64,000 nt of DNA, taken from assembly GCA_947495055.1 (NCBI GenBank), contig CANLXO010000007.1, forward strand, positions 62,001 to 126,000, given 5' to 3'. Source of the DNA: an uncultured Psychrobacter sp. (GTDB lineage Bacteria > Pseudomonadota > Gammaproteobacteria > Pseudomonadales > Moraxellaceae). Below the pieces are notes generated by a model, which was given only the letters and a program-made list of their open reading frames with translations, did no database searches and was not told the DNA's origin. The translations under genes were made by a program, and so were the position numbers. Below are positions 17,601 to 26,193 of this stretch, piece after piece; within the stretch, counting starts at the first letter, position 1; each line of letters starts with the position of its first letter.

Positions 17601-18311
17601 CTATGATACACCAGACTTTGCAAGCTTGTCGCCTCTCGCTTTTTGTATTTGATCAATAATCATCAGCTCACGCGTACAAAAGGGCTCGATAAAGCTACTA
17701 ACACTCTCAAGGGGACCCATAGCGTCAAAGCCTGCTTCGACAAAATCATAAAGGGGCTGATAGTTATTGTTATAAGCCGTACTCTTTGCCAATTTAAAAG
17801 CTTTTTGTAAAAAAAATGAGTTAAAGTATTTATCACTGCGATAACACACTTCTTTTAAGTTACTGATTTGATCGCGGCGCTCATCAGATTTATCACTAGC
17901 GCTATAGGCGATCATAATGTTTTTTTCGTTAACTGGCATATTGCGATCATCAAGCCACTGAGCCAGATGCAGATCCATCTCAATCGCCAAGACTGCGGCT
18001 TGAATCGCCATGCTACCTGTCTCAAGAACCGACTCTTTTATCATACGCTCAAGCTTTTGCGCTTTAGGTAAAATACGCGCTAATTGCACCGCTAGCAGTT
18101 TAAATTCTTCGCCGCCATAAAGCTGAGTGAGAAAATAGTTCGCCATTGGTTGATGCTTGGGCTGCTCAAAGAGTTCTTTGTGGGTGTTTTTGATACGAAT
18201 GCGCTGCCATGCTTGTACTTGAGCGAGCATCTCACTGAGATTTTCATCATCATGATAGGGCAGTGCCCAGTAACGCGTTAAGTGTTGTTGTAACTCTAAA
18301 AAAGCAGTCAT
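17601..18311 (-). CDS. uncharacterised FFLEELY-motif-like protein, copy 2
   Basis: Paralogue of the downstream neighbour: 236 aa from ATG 18311, the same length, with 46 of the first 70 residues identical by eye (for example RYWALP, PMANYFLTQLYGGEEF against PMSEYFLTQLYNGEEF). Function is unknown. ATG 18311 is preferred over the earlier open-frame start at 18350 because AGGA stands 9 nt before it and because the two paralogues then align from residue 1. The pair lies head to tail with 83 bp between, as expected from a tandem duplication that has since diverged. Confidence 0.75.
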   Translation of the reverse strand: MTAFLELQQHLTRYWALPYHDDENLSEMLAQVQAWQRIRIKNTHKELFEQPKHQPMANYFLTQLYGGEEFKLLAVQLARILPKAQKLERMIKESVLETGSMAIQAAVLAIEMDLHLAQWLDDRNMPVNEKNIMIAYSASDKSDERRDQISNLKEVCYRSDKYFNSFFLQKAFKLAKSTAYNNNYQPLYDFVEAGFDAMGPLESVSSFIEPFCTRELMIIDQIQKARGDKLAKSGVS

Positions 18312-18531
18312 GACCGTTAATCCTGCGTAGTTTAATCCGTTAGTTAGCAAACAGGTCTTGATATAATATTTTCAATTATGACATCTAAGTGCTATATATA
18401 AAGCATACCACTCACTTAAGGTGATAACTTTAAATAAAATATAATATATACAAACCCTAAACCGTTATCGCGACTAAGATCAAATAACCCTGTTTTTGGC
18501 GTCAACATCTCTTTACTGTAGTGAGAATAAT

Positions 18532-20211
18532 ATGAGTAAAAAACACAATAAGAAAAAAAATAAGCAAACGGTCAGCGAACAGTTAAGCCAAGAGGTGGTT
18601 GATGCGCGCCTAACGCCTAATCCACTCAATCATGTTTTTATGGATGAAGAGACCCTAAGACTGGCTTTGGTGACTGCGCAATACGCGCTACGAGCCACGC
18701 GCCAAGAGTCGCCACCGAGCAGTAATCAGCCTACAGGCCTGCTGGTGCTCGTCAATGGTATGGAGCAAGCTGGCAAGGGTAGCGCTGTCAAGCAGCTACG
18801 CCAATGGGTCGATCCACGCCTGCTCAAGGTTGAGGCAACTATCGGCTATCCGCCACTTGCCTATCAGCCGCTTTGGCAGGCGCATACCAAGGCGATGCCG
18901 CGTCATGGCGACGTTATGGTCTATTTTGGCAACTGGTACGCTGATCTGCTCCATCAAGTTATGCTGATGGCAACCCAGTATAAAGAGGCAAGCGACGCTC
19001 AACACGACACAGCTACCAAACGTCATTTTCAATCGTTACCAGACAAAGGGTGGCAAGACTATCTTAGCGAGCAGCTAGTAGCGCTCAAATCATTTGAAGA
19101 TGATCTGGCACTCAACCAAACTAAACTATTAAAGTGCTGGTTTCATATCGATGCAGAGACTTTGAAAAAGCGTTTAACGGATAAAGAGGCAGACCCCGCT
19201 TACCTTTATCAAATCGATTGGAGCGATAGCGAAGTGTTAGAGCAGTTCAATCAAGTGGCAGCAGTACTATTGCAGCAGCAAGACGATTGGGTGGTAATCG
19301 ACGGTAGTGACAAAGATAAAGCCACTACGCTTTTTTGTCATGAGGTACTAGAGGCCATGCAAACGGCGCTGATAGCGAGCCGGCCGATAGACGATAATAA
19401 TCAGCAAGTCAAAGACGATACTTGCATAAGCTCTGATACCACCCAGCAAACGATTTGTACGCCTGTACCCTTTGAGCTTGCCAAAATATCTGAGCAATTA
19501 ACAGATATAGACGATGATAATATCGATAAGGCAAGATACCGTAAACAGCTCAAAGACAAGCAAGAGCGCCTGGCTAAGCTTTTGCGCGCGCGCGGCGGTC
19601 GTCATGTTGTCTTTGCTTTTGAGGGAATGGATGCTGCTGGCAAGGGCGGGGCGATTAAGCGTTTGGTTGCGCCGCTTGATCCGCGCGAGTATCAGGTCTA
19701 TAACATTGGCGCGCCCATGCTCTATGAACTACAGCACCCTTATTTATGGCGGTTTTGGACGCGTCTGCCAAACGAGCAGACCGACCGCATCAGCCGTATC
19801 GCTATTTTTGATCGTACTTGGTATGGACGCGTATTGGTTGAGCGCGTTGAGCAATTTGCGACAGATAGGCAGTGGCAACGCGCTTATGAGGAGATCAATC
19901 GCTTTGAAGCTGATTTGATGGCAGCGGGTACATTAGTCATCAAATATTGGCTCGTTATCGATGATGATGAGCAGCTCAAACGTTTTGAGGCACGTGAAAA
20001 GACGCCGCACAAGCAGTTTAAACTCACCGATGATGACTGGCGTAATCGCGAAAAATGGTCAGAGTATCTACAAGCAGCGGCGGATATGCTAGCACGCACC
20101 GATACCGAAGTTGCGCCTTGGCATGTGATCGCAACCAACCACAAACGCGTTGCGCGGCTACAAGTATTAGATCATGCGATTGAACAGTTGTCAGCGTATG
20201 AAAATGAGTAA
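18532..20211 (+). CDS. pap: polyphosphate:AMP phosphotransferase (two PPK2 domains)
   Basis: Uses polyphosphate to phosphorylate AMP to ADP; it belongs to the PPK2 class II two-domain enzymes, described in Acinetobacter johnsonii. From ATG 18532, with GAGAATAAT upstream, it is 559 aa. The N-terminal PPK2 half has the P-loop GMEQAGKGS (about 76-84). The C-terminal half has the canonical GMDAAGKGG (365-373), followed by the lid-region sequence FDRTWYGRVLVERVE. In fused enzymes the C-terminal half is the catalytic one, and here too the N-terminal loop has Glu where the active loop has Asp. A lysine-rich N-terminus precedes the first domain. A phosphate transporter lies downstream. Confidence 0.9.
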   Translation: MSKKHNKKKNKQTVSEQLSQEVVDARLTPNPLNHVFMDEETLRLALVTAQYALRATRQESPPSSNQPTGLLVLVNGMEQAGKGSAVKQLRQWVDPRLLKVEATIGYPPLAYQPLWQAHTKAMPRHGDVMVYFGNWYADLLHQVMLMATQYKEASDAQHDTATKRHFQSLPDKGWQDYLSEQLVALKSFEDDLALNQTKLLKCWFHIDAETLKKRLTDKEADPAYLYQIDWSDSEVLEQFNQVAAVLLQQQDDWVVIDGSDKDKATTLFCHEVLEAMQTALIASRPIDDNNQQVKDDTCISSDTTQQTICTPVPFELAKISEQLTDIDDDNIDKARYRKQLKDKQERLAKLLRARGGRHVVFAFEGMDAAGKGGAIKRLVAPLDPREYQVYNIGAPMLYELQHPYLWRFWTRLPNEQTDRISRIAIFDRTWYGRVLVERVEQFATDRQWQRAYEEINRFEADLMAAGTLVIKYWLVIDDDEQLKRFEAREKTPHKQFKLTDDDWRNREKWSEYLQAAADMLARTDTEVAPWHVIATNHKRVARLQVLDHAIEQLSAYENE

Positions 20212-20735
20212 AACGTACCTAACAAAACTGGCACAATCTTTGCTCTCAATAGCTTTATGAAATAAGGGCTATCGTCAAATCAAAACGGTGAATGGGCGAT
20301 ACATTTATAGTTACAAATTTCATGATATCGGCCTGCATTATGCGCTCATATTTAATATAATGAGCGCGTAATAACTGGGATGCCAGAACCTAACATCCAA
20401 GAGCAGTATGACAATCTAGACCTAATTTGGTTTAGCACGTTCATGTTACAAGCCGCAAAATGCACCAATCGAACGATTTGGCGATATCTTTGCGGCTTTA
20501 TGACATTTCTAAATCCTAAAAGATTCTAAATGCATAAAGATAACGGTTTAAATGAGCATGATTGCGGGTTATGACCACTCGTTAAGTCAATGTGAAATAT
20601 TTATACCAGTTAAAGCTAAATACTAAGTGGCGTTTTGATTAGTAGCGCTTGCCAACTTAGGCAATGCCACCAATCACAGCGCAGTGTCATTGATCGCAAA
20701 TCTCTTCAATCCGCTTATGCAGGGCATATAAATTT
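20212..20735. other. 524-bp gap pap-pit with two structured elements
   Basis: No convincing gene. Two inverted repeats are visible. GCGCTCAT (20342-20349) pairs with ATGAGCGC (20360-20367). AGCCGCAAA (20451-20459) pairs with TTTGCGGCT (20489-20497) and encloses an inner hairpin formed by CCAATCG and CGATTTGG. The second is followed only by TTTATG, so it would be a weak terminator. No Pho-box match was seen, although both flanking genes handle phosphate. Confidence 0.5.
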
Positions 20736-22343
20736 ATGGGTACTAGCAACCGTTCGACTGGGTCAACCAATGCTGTTGGCTCTATGAGAATCAATTTATT
20801 TTTTGCTATTTTACTGATTGCGATGACCAGCTATTTCTTATGGTGGGGACTCGATTACACAATGCGTCAGCAGACGACGCTATTTATTGTAGCAACCGCT
20901 TTTGGTGTCTTTATGGCATTCAACATCGGTGGTAACGATGTCGCTAACTCTTTTGGTACTTCAGTGGGCGCAGGGACGCTCACGATTCCGCAAGCGCTAG
21001 GAGTGGCGGCGATATTTGAAGTATCGGGCGCTGTACTGGCAGGCGGCGAGGTCACTGATACCATCCGTAAAGGTATCGTCGACTTAGATGGTCTGAGCGT
21101 CACGCCCAACCAGTTCATCTATGTCATGCTCTCAGCGCTTATCGCGGCCGCCTTTTGGCTGTTATTTGCCACGCGTAAAGGCTTACCAGTGTCAACCACG
21201 CATTCTATTATCGGCGGGGTGGTTGGTAGCTCTATCGTACTAGGTATCACTTTAGGTGGTACGGAGATGGCGCTATCGACCGTGAATTGGGGCACGATAG
21301 GCACTATTGCGATTTCTTGGGTGCTATCGCCACTCTTAGGCGGCGTTTTAGCCTATCTGCTCTACGGTCAAATCAAGAAAAACATCATTGAATATAACGA
21401 TAAAACCGAAGCTCATATTAGTGAGCTTAAAGCTGATAAAAAAGTTTTGAAGCAAAACCATAAAGCGTACTTAGATGAGCTATCAGAGTCAGAGCAACTG
21501 GCATACACCTCAGCGATGCTGCGTGATCAAGAGATATATAAAGACGACGATACCGCCGTTGATGACCTAGAGACAGACTACTACAAAAGTCTGTATGAGA
21601 TTGAGCATGAACGCAGCAGCCTTGATACTCTAAAAGCCATCAAGCAGTGGGTACCCGTTATTGCCGCATTAGGCGGGGCAGTCATGACCTCGTTAGTAGT
21701 CTTTAAAGGTCTAAAAAACGTCAATAGCAATATGACGACCCTACAAGGCTTTTTGATTATGGGCATGATCGCAGCGCTAGTGTGGCTTGCGACCTTTATT
21801 TATACCAAAAGTATTCGCGGTAAGCACAAAGAGGATCTGACCAAGGCGACCTTTATTTTGTTTAGCTGGATGCAAGTCTTTACCGCTTCAGCATTTGCCT
21901 TTAGTCATGGCTCAAATGATATCGCCAATGCGGTCGGCCCATTTGCTGCAATTATGGACGTGATTCGCACCAATGAGATTGCCTCGCAAGCTGCTGTGCC
22001 ACCTGCGGTCATGCTCACCTTTGGTGTGGCGCTTATCGTCGGTCTGTGGTTTATCGGTAAAGAGGTGATTCAAACGGTCGGCACCAACCTTGCCAAAATG
22101 CATCCTGCTTCTGGTTTTTCAGCGGAGCTGGCGGCAGCGGCAGTGGTTATGGGCGCATCAACGATGGGCTTGCCAGTCTCTAGTACGCATACTTTGGTCG
22201 GAGCCGTACTAGGTATCGGTATCGTTAACAGAGACACCAACTGGGCGCTAATGAAACCGATTGGACTGGCTTGGGTGATTACTCTACCTGTTGCCGCAGG
22301 CTTGTCAGCGATTAGCTTTGTGGTCTTAAGTTATATTTTTTAA
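20736..22343 (+). CDS. inorganic phosphate transporter, PiT family
   Basis: Inner-membrane, low-affinity phosphate (metal-phosphate) symporter. It is 535 aa with about ten membrane segments in two repeated halves. Each half has the PiT signature: GGNDVANSFGTSVGAGTL near residue 65 and SHGSNDIANAVGPFAA in the second half, plus the paired GLPVSTTHSIIGG and GLPVSSTHTLVGA. A charged cytoplasmic loop of about 110 residues lies between the halves. ATG 20736 opens the frame; a later ATG at residue 17 (MRINLFF) would place the start closer to the first membrane segment. It may work with the polyphosphate enzyme upstream. Confidence 0.93.
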   Translation: MGTSNRSTGSTNAVGSMRINLFFAILLIAMTSYFLWWGLDYTMRQQTTLFIVATAFGVFMAFNIGGNDVANSFGTSVGAGTLTIPQALGVAAIFEVSGAVLAGGEVTDTIRKGIVDLDGLSVTPNQFIYVMLSALIAAAFWLLFATRKGLPVSTTHSIIGGVVGSSIVLGITLGGTEMALSTVNWGTIGTIAISWVLSPLLGGVLAYLLYGQIKKNIIEYNDKTEAHISELKADKKVLKQNHKAYLDELSESEQLAYTSAMLRDQEIYKDDDTAVDDLETDYYKSLYEIEHERSSLDTLKAIKQWVPVIAALGGAVMTSLVVFKGLKNVNSNMTTLQGFLIMGMIAALVWLATFIYTKSIRGKHKEDLTKATFILFSWMQVFTASAFAFSHGSNDIANAVGPFAAIMDVIRTNEIASQAAVPPAVMLTFGVALIVGLWFIGKEVIQTVGTNLAKMHPASGFSAELAAAAVVMGASTMGLPVSSTHTLVGAVLGIGIVNRDTNWALMKPIGLAWVITLPVAAGLSAISFVVLSYIF

Positions 22344-22360
22344 TGTATAATACGTAAGTC

Positions 22361-22401
22361 AAAAAAACGCTTATTCGCCTTATGCAAATAAGCGTTTTTT
22401 T
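22361..22401. terminator. bidirectional terminator, pit / alaA
   Basis: A perfect 15-bp stem, AAAAAAACGCTTATT (22361-22375) with AATAAGCGTTTTTTT (22387-22401), an 11-nt loop and A/T runs on both sides. It serves the two converging genes. Confidence 0.9.
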
Positions 22402-22416
22402 GTGTATTAAACGATC

Positions 22417-24105
22417 TTATGCAGTGCCAAATTGCTGGCGCTTTTTGGCAAAGAAGCGATCTAAGCGATCCATAGCGTCCTCTAATTCGTACAAATTGGG
22501 CAAGAACACTACGCGAAAATGATCGGGTGCATCCCAGTTAAAGCCTGACCCTTGTACCATAAGAACCTTTTCATCGATCAGCAAATCCATCATAAACTGC
22601 ATATCATCTTCGATAGGGTAGATGTCAGGATCCATCTTTGGAAAACAATAAAACGCTCCTTGCGGCATAGTACACGAGATACCAGGTATAGCGTTCAGGC
22701 GTGACACTGCCATCTCACGCTGCTTATACAGCCGTCCTGTGTTAGCAGTAAGTGCTTGCATGCTTTGATAGCCACCCATCGCAGTTTGAATCGCGTACTG
22801 ACCTTGGACGTTTGAGCACAGACGCATGGAGGCGAGCATATCTAAACCTTCAATAAAGTCAGTGGCATGTTGTTTTTTGCCGGATACCATAAGCCAACCT
22901 GCACGAAACCCTGCAATACGGTGCGACTTCGACAGACCGTTATATGATAATACCAAAGCCTCATCCGTAAGGGTGCTCATAGGCGTATGCACTGTGTCAT
23001 CATAGAGGACGCGATCGTAGATCTCATCGGCCATAATGACCAGATTGTGCTCTATCGCCACGGCTATGATTTGCTGGAGTATCTCATCAGAATACAGCGC
23101 GCCCGTTGGATTGTTGGGATTGATGACGACAATGCCCTTGGTTTTGTCCGTAATCTTTGATTTGATATCCTCAATATCTGGATGCCAATTGTCGTCCTCG
23201 TTACAGCGATAATGTACGGCCGTACCGCCTGATAAGTTGGTCGCTGCCGTCCAAAGGGGATAGTCAGGCATCGGAATCAATACCTCATCGCCATCGTTCA
23301 TCAGCGCCTGCATAGTCATCACAATCAGCTCAGAGACGCCATTACCCAAGTAGACATCACGTACATCGACCGCGGACAGTAGGCCCTTAGATTGGTAGTA
23401 TTGCAGCACTGCCTTTCGCGCTGCAAAAATGCCTTGCGAGTCCGAATAGCCAGTTGCCTCAGGCAAGTTCATCGCCACATCGCGCAAGATTTCATGCGGC
23501 GCTTGCAGACCAAAGGGCGCAGGATTACCGACGTTAAGCTTAAGTATACGTGTGCCTTCGCTCTCCATCTTGTTCGCCGTTTGCAGTAGTGGACCACGAA
23601 TGTCGTAGCAGACGTTCTGTAATTTTTCTGACTTTTTAAGCTCAGGTTTATTTGGCGTATTTGTAGATAAGGTCATAGAAATAGTGCTCGTCATTTGAGA
23701 TGGTAATTTTGTACGGTTAAAGGATACTGACTCGCTGGCATCGTTTTTTGTTGTAGAAGGTAGCGGTATTGGTTTTGAGATCGTAGACGTATTGTTTTTA
23801 TGATTTGTCTCACTGCTGCTTTTGTCACCGCTGCCACTATCAGCGCTGGTATTGTCACCATTGGCATTATCATCATTGGCATTGTCACCACGTAGCAAGT
23901 AGCCTTCACTACATCCTAAAATACGTGCAAGCGTCGGTAGTTTCGACGATACAATGCCATTAGTACCGCGCTCCCAGTTAGAGATAGCGCCGCGGCTTAC
24001 TTTCGCGCCTGCATCCGTCATCGCTTGCGCTAATTGCTCAGCAGTCAAGCCTCTATCACGGCGTAGCTGTGCCAAACGTTCCGCTTGTGATTCATGGTTT
24101 GCCAT
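22417..24105 (-). CDS. alaA: AlaA-type aminotransferase fused to an N-terminal XRE helix-turn-helix
   Basis: PLP-dependent class I/II aminotransferase of the AlaA group (alanine synthesis from pyruvate and glutamate) with an extra DNA-binding domain. From ATG 24105 it is 562 aa. Residues 5-72 form an XRE/Cro-type helix-turn-helix (LAQLRRDRGLTAEQLAQAM, then SRGAISNWERG). Residues 73-155 are a low-complexity Asn/Ser/Thr/Asp linker. From about 160 the aminotransferase follows, with NNPTGALYS, the DEIYDRVLYDD region and the PLP lysine in YNGLSKSHRIAGFRAGW. The catalytic part is about 400 aa, the normal AlaA length. The frame opens at TTG 24111. Two inverted repeats upstream are candidate autoregulatory operators. 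Confidence 0.9.
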   Translation of the reverse strand: MANHESQAERLAQLRRDRGLTAEQLAQAMTDAGAKVSRGAISNWERGTNGIVSSKLPTLARILGCSEGYLLRGDNANDDNANGDNTSADSGSGDKSSSETNHKNNTSTISKPIPLPSTTKNDASESVSFNRTKLPSQMTSTISMTLSTNTPNKPELKKSEKLQNVCYDIRGPLLQTANKMESEGTRILKLNVGNPAPFGLQAPHEILRDVAMNLPEATGYSDSQGIFAARKAVLQYYQSKGLLSAVDVRDVYLGNGVSELIVMTMQALMNDGDEVLIPMPDYPLWTAATNLSGGTAVHYRCNEDDNWHPDIEDIKSKITDKTKGIVVINPNNPTGALYSDEILQQIIAVAIEHNLVIMADEIYDRVLYDDTVHTPMSTLTDEALVLSYNGLSKSHRIAGFRAGWLMVSGKKQHATDFIEGLDMLASMRLCSNVQGQYAIQTAMGGYQSMQALTANTGRLYKQREMAVSRLNAIPGISCTMPQGAFYCFPKMDPDIYPIEDDMQFMMDLLIDEKVLMVQGSGFNWDAPDHFRVVFLPNLYELEDAMDRLDRFFAKKRQQFGTA

Positions 24106-24145
24106 TATCAAGGTGCCTTAAATCGTTATCGATTTATCAAATAAT

Positions 24146-24217
24146 AATGCAAGATATTATTGCATTTATAAAATTGATGCAAGCACTATTATTAAGCTTT
24201 GCAAGCATAACTTGCAA
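24146..24217. promoter_or_regulatory. two candidate operator dyads (TGCAA-N7-TTGCA) upstream of alaA
   Basis: Dyad A, AATGCAA-gatatta-TTGCATT (24146-24166), and dyad B, TTGCAAG-cataa-CTTGCAA (24199-24217), share the core TGCAA-N7-TTGCA. Their centres (24156 and 24208) are 52 bp apart, about five helical turns. A further half-site TGCAA lies at 24178-24182. They sit 41-112 bp upstream of alaA, in the divergent region with msrB. Confidence 0.55.
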
Positions 24218-24375
24218 GGTTTATCAATTTTATTTAACAGTTAAGCTTTGTCTAGATCTAGATTCTACGTGTACATTTAGTAAACGTAGCTCAGCAAAAC
24301 TTGTAAATAAGCAGATAACTACCATATCTTATCTATCAAAACGTTTATCAATTTGACTTACAATTAAAGGAATAT

Positions 24376-24801
24376 ATGATGCAAGATAATCAATTAACCA
24401 AAGAAGAGATCAGCCAACTTACCGAAGCGGACTGGAAGGAGCGCTTAAGTAGCGATGAATATCATGTGATGCGTGAAAAGGGTACAGAGCGTCCTTTTAC
24501 TGGTGTCTACAACGATGTCAATGACAAAGGTATCTACCGCTGTAAGGGCTGCGGCGCCAAATTGTTCGACTCTGATAGTAAGTTTGATGCAGGCTGCGGT
24601 TGGCCAAGCTTTGATCAAGGGATTGATAATGCGGCTATCGATGAGCACGTCGATGACTCGCTCGGTATGCGCCGTACTGAAGTCACTTGCAGCAACTGCG
24701 GCGCGCATTTAGGCCATGTCTTTCCTGATGGGCCTCGTGAGACAACAGGTATGCGCTATTGCATCAATTCAGTCTCTATTGATTTGGATCAAGCTGAATA
24801 A
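24376..24801 (+). CDS. msrB: peptide-methionine (R)-S-oxide reductase MsrB
   Basis: Repairs methionine-R-sulfoxide in oxidised proteins using thioredoxin. It is 141 aa, a single MsrB domain. Structural zinc ligands are C56 and C59 (CKGCG) and C105 and C108 (CSNCG). The catalytic Cys is C129 in GMRYCINS, and GCGWPSFD is the conserved family core. AAAGGA stands 4 nt before ATG 24376 (a second ATG follows directly). It is divergent from alaA and followed by a terminator and a peroxidase gene, so this is a small oxidative-repair cluster with separate transcripts. Confidence 0.96.
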   Translation: MMQDNQLTKEEISQLTEADWKERLSSDEYHVMREKGTERPFTGVYNDVNDKGIYRCKGCGAKLFDSDSKFDAGCGWPSFDQGIDNAAIDEHVDDSLGMRRTEVTCSNCGAHLGHVFPDGPRETTGMRYCINSVSIDLDQAE

Positions 24802-24826
24802 GCGAGTATTTAAACGATTAAAAAGT

Positions 24827-24868
24827 AGTGAAGTTATCGTAACATTACGATGGCTTCGCTTTTTTTTT
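24827..24868 (+). terminator. intrinsic terminator of msrB
   Basis: A 14-bp stem, AGTGAAGTTATCGT (24827-24840) with ACGATGGCTTCGCT (24847-24860), including three G-T pairs, a 6-nt loop and then eight T. Confidence 0.88.
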
Positions 24869-24944
24869 GCTATATTAACAAGCGTTTTATGTTAATACTT
24901 TATAAACGCAAGAAATTATTACACCAAGCTATCAAGGAGCGACT

Positions 24945-25430
24945 ATGAGCACGATTTATGATTTTAACGCCGAGCGTATGGACGGCACCTCACAAGCCTT
25001 TGCCGATTATGAGGGACAAGTATTACTCGTGGTCAATACGGCGAGCAAATGTGGATTCACGCCGCAGTTTGAAGGACTAGAGACGCTTAGTAAGGAGTAT
25101 CAAGAACAAGGATTGACGGTTATTGGTTTTCCTTGTAATCAGTTTGGGAGTCAAGACCCTGGTAGCAACGACGAAATTGGCGCATTTTGCCAAAAAAATT
25201 ACGGCGTCAGCTTCCCTATGATGGCAAAGACAGACGTTAATGGCAAAAATGCACATCCTATCTACAACTGGCTAAAAGACCAAAAGGGCGGCGTGCTCAC
25301 AGACGGTATCAAGTGGAACTTTACCAAGTTTTTGATTGGTCGTGATGGGCAAGTGATCGACCGTTATGCGCCAACGACCAAACCTGACGCTATAAAAGCA
25401 GATATTGAAAAGGCACTGAGCAACAAATAA
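24945..25430 (+). CDS. glutathione peroxidase family protein
   Basis: Thiol peroxidase of the glutathione peroxidase fold, 161 aa, that reduces hydroperoxides in the cytosol. Peroxidatic C36 lies in NTASKCGFTPQ. Other family marks are GFPCNQFGSQDPG and KWNFTKFLIGRDG, which carry the Gln, Trp and Asn of the catalytic tetrad. Bacterial Cys-type members such as BtuE often prefer thioredoxin as reductant; the substrate here is not decided by sequence. CAAGGAGCG stands just before ATG 24945. No terminator is obvious directly after the stop. Confidence 0.94.
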   Translation: MSTIYDFNAERMDGTSQAFADYEGQVLLVVNTASKCGFTPQFEGLETLSKEYQEQGLTVIGFPCNQFGSQDPGSNDEIGAFCQKNYGVSFPMMAKTDVNGKNAHPIYNWLKDQKGGVLTDGIKWNFTKFLIGRDGQVIDRYAPTTKPDAIKADIEKALSNK

Positions 25431-25514
25431 TTAAATGGTTGCGCTAATAAAGGCAACAAAAACAGCTGCTTGCTAACAAGCAAAAAATACTTTGCTTAAA
25501 GTGGCGAAAAATAT

Positions 25515-25542
25515 TTGACAGTCCTCTGTAAGTCTATATAAT
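25515..25542 (+). promoter_or_regulatory. strong sigma-70 promoter of the tRNA operon
   Basis: TTGACA (25515-25520), a 16-bp spacer and TATAAT (25537-25542): both hexamers match the consensus exactly. Transcription would start near 25549, about 400 nt before tRNA-Val. Confidence 0.85.
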
Positions 25543-25548
25543 ACACAC

Positions 25549-25945
25549 CCACAGCAAGGGGCTTTGATAGTCTTTATGTTGTGGGAAGTTTTTCAAAGGG
25601 TGACAACTTTGGATGATAAGACTTTCGGAAATTCTACAACCTAGTATAGGTACAGGATTTCTAGAAAATTCCCTTTAAGGAATTTCAGTAATACCTAGTT
25701 TGGATGCATAGCTTTTAGAATTTACGACAATGTAAATTCTCTTGCGCTCGGACGAAGCAGTTTTATTTGTAAGATTGCGTTTAGGTGTTAAGCTTTAGAA
25801 AATCCTATTTAAAGGATTTTCCTTGCGAAGCTAAAAATGTAATACGTTACAGAACTTAGATTCGATGCAAGGTTTTTTAGAAATTCTATTTAAAGAATTT
25901 CTCTTGCGCGCCTAAAATTGCAGTGCAATTTTTTCACGGCGCTCA
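25549..25945 (+). ncRNA. structured tRNA-operon leader with four related hairpin modules
   Basis: The ~400 nt between the promoter and tRNA-Val contain no gene but several hairpins. Four modules share an ACCTAG/TTTTAGAA-type 5' part. Module 0 starts at 25639, module 1 at 25693 and module 3 at 25854. Modules 1, 2 and 3 end in CTTGCG at 25741, 25822 and 25903, spaced exactly 81 bp. The hairpin arms differ between modules but stay complementary: GAAAATTCC/GGAATTTC (25664-25686), AGAATTTAC/GTAAATTCT (25717-25740), GAAAATCC/GGATTTTC (25798-25821), AGAAATTCT/AGAATTTCT (25879-25902). It could be a processed leader or a stable RNA. Confidence 0.55.
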
Positions 25946-26021
25946 GGGTGATTAGCTCAGTTGGTAGAGCGTCTGCCTTACACGCAGAATGTCGGCGGTT
26001 CGAGCCCGTCATCACCCACCA
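25946..26021 (+). tRNA. tRNA-Val (anticodon TAC)
   Basis: A 76-nt cloverleaf with acceptor arms GGGTGAT/ATCACCC, D arm GCTCAGTTGGTAGAGC, anticodon loop CTTACAC (anticodon TAC, valine), T arm GGCGGTTCGAGCCCGTC, discriminator A and encoded CCA (26019-26021). Confidence 0.96.
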
Positions 26022-26073
26022 CTTAATAGCAAGTGGGTCCTATTGATAAGGGCAAGATGCTAGTACGACCTTA

Positions 26074-26150
26074 GCAGCGGTAGTTCAGTTGGTTAGAATA
26101 CCGGCCTGTCACGCCGGGGGTCGCGGGTTCGAGTCCCGTCCGCTGCGCCA
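26074..26150 (+). tRNA. tRNA-Asp (anticodon GTC)
   Basis: A 77-nt cloverleaf with acceptor arms GCAGCGG/CCGCTGC, anticodon stem CCGGC/GCCGG with loop CTGTCAC (anticodon GTC, aspartate), T arm CGGGTTCGAGTCCCG, discriminator G and encoded CCA. It lies 52 nt after tRNA-Val, in one transcript. Confidence 0.96.
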
Positions 26151-26193
26151 TATTTGAAAAATACATTTAACCACAAGGTTTAAACGATTTTCG

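Noticed and set aside
20380..20529. 49-codon ORF (MPEPNIQEQYDN...) in the pap-pit gap
   Set aside because: No ribosome binding site and no recognised family, and its codons overlap a nested hairpin.
25665..25908. CRISPR array in the tRNA leader
   Set aside because: The repeats are degenerate, vary in spacing at the first module and are hairpin-based; no cas genes are present.
25549..25945. rRNA operon leader or rRNA fragment before the tRNAs
   Set aside because: No boxA-like sequence or rRNA sequence was recognised, and no rRNA gene follows in the window.
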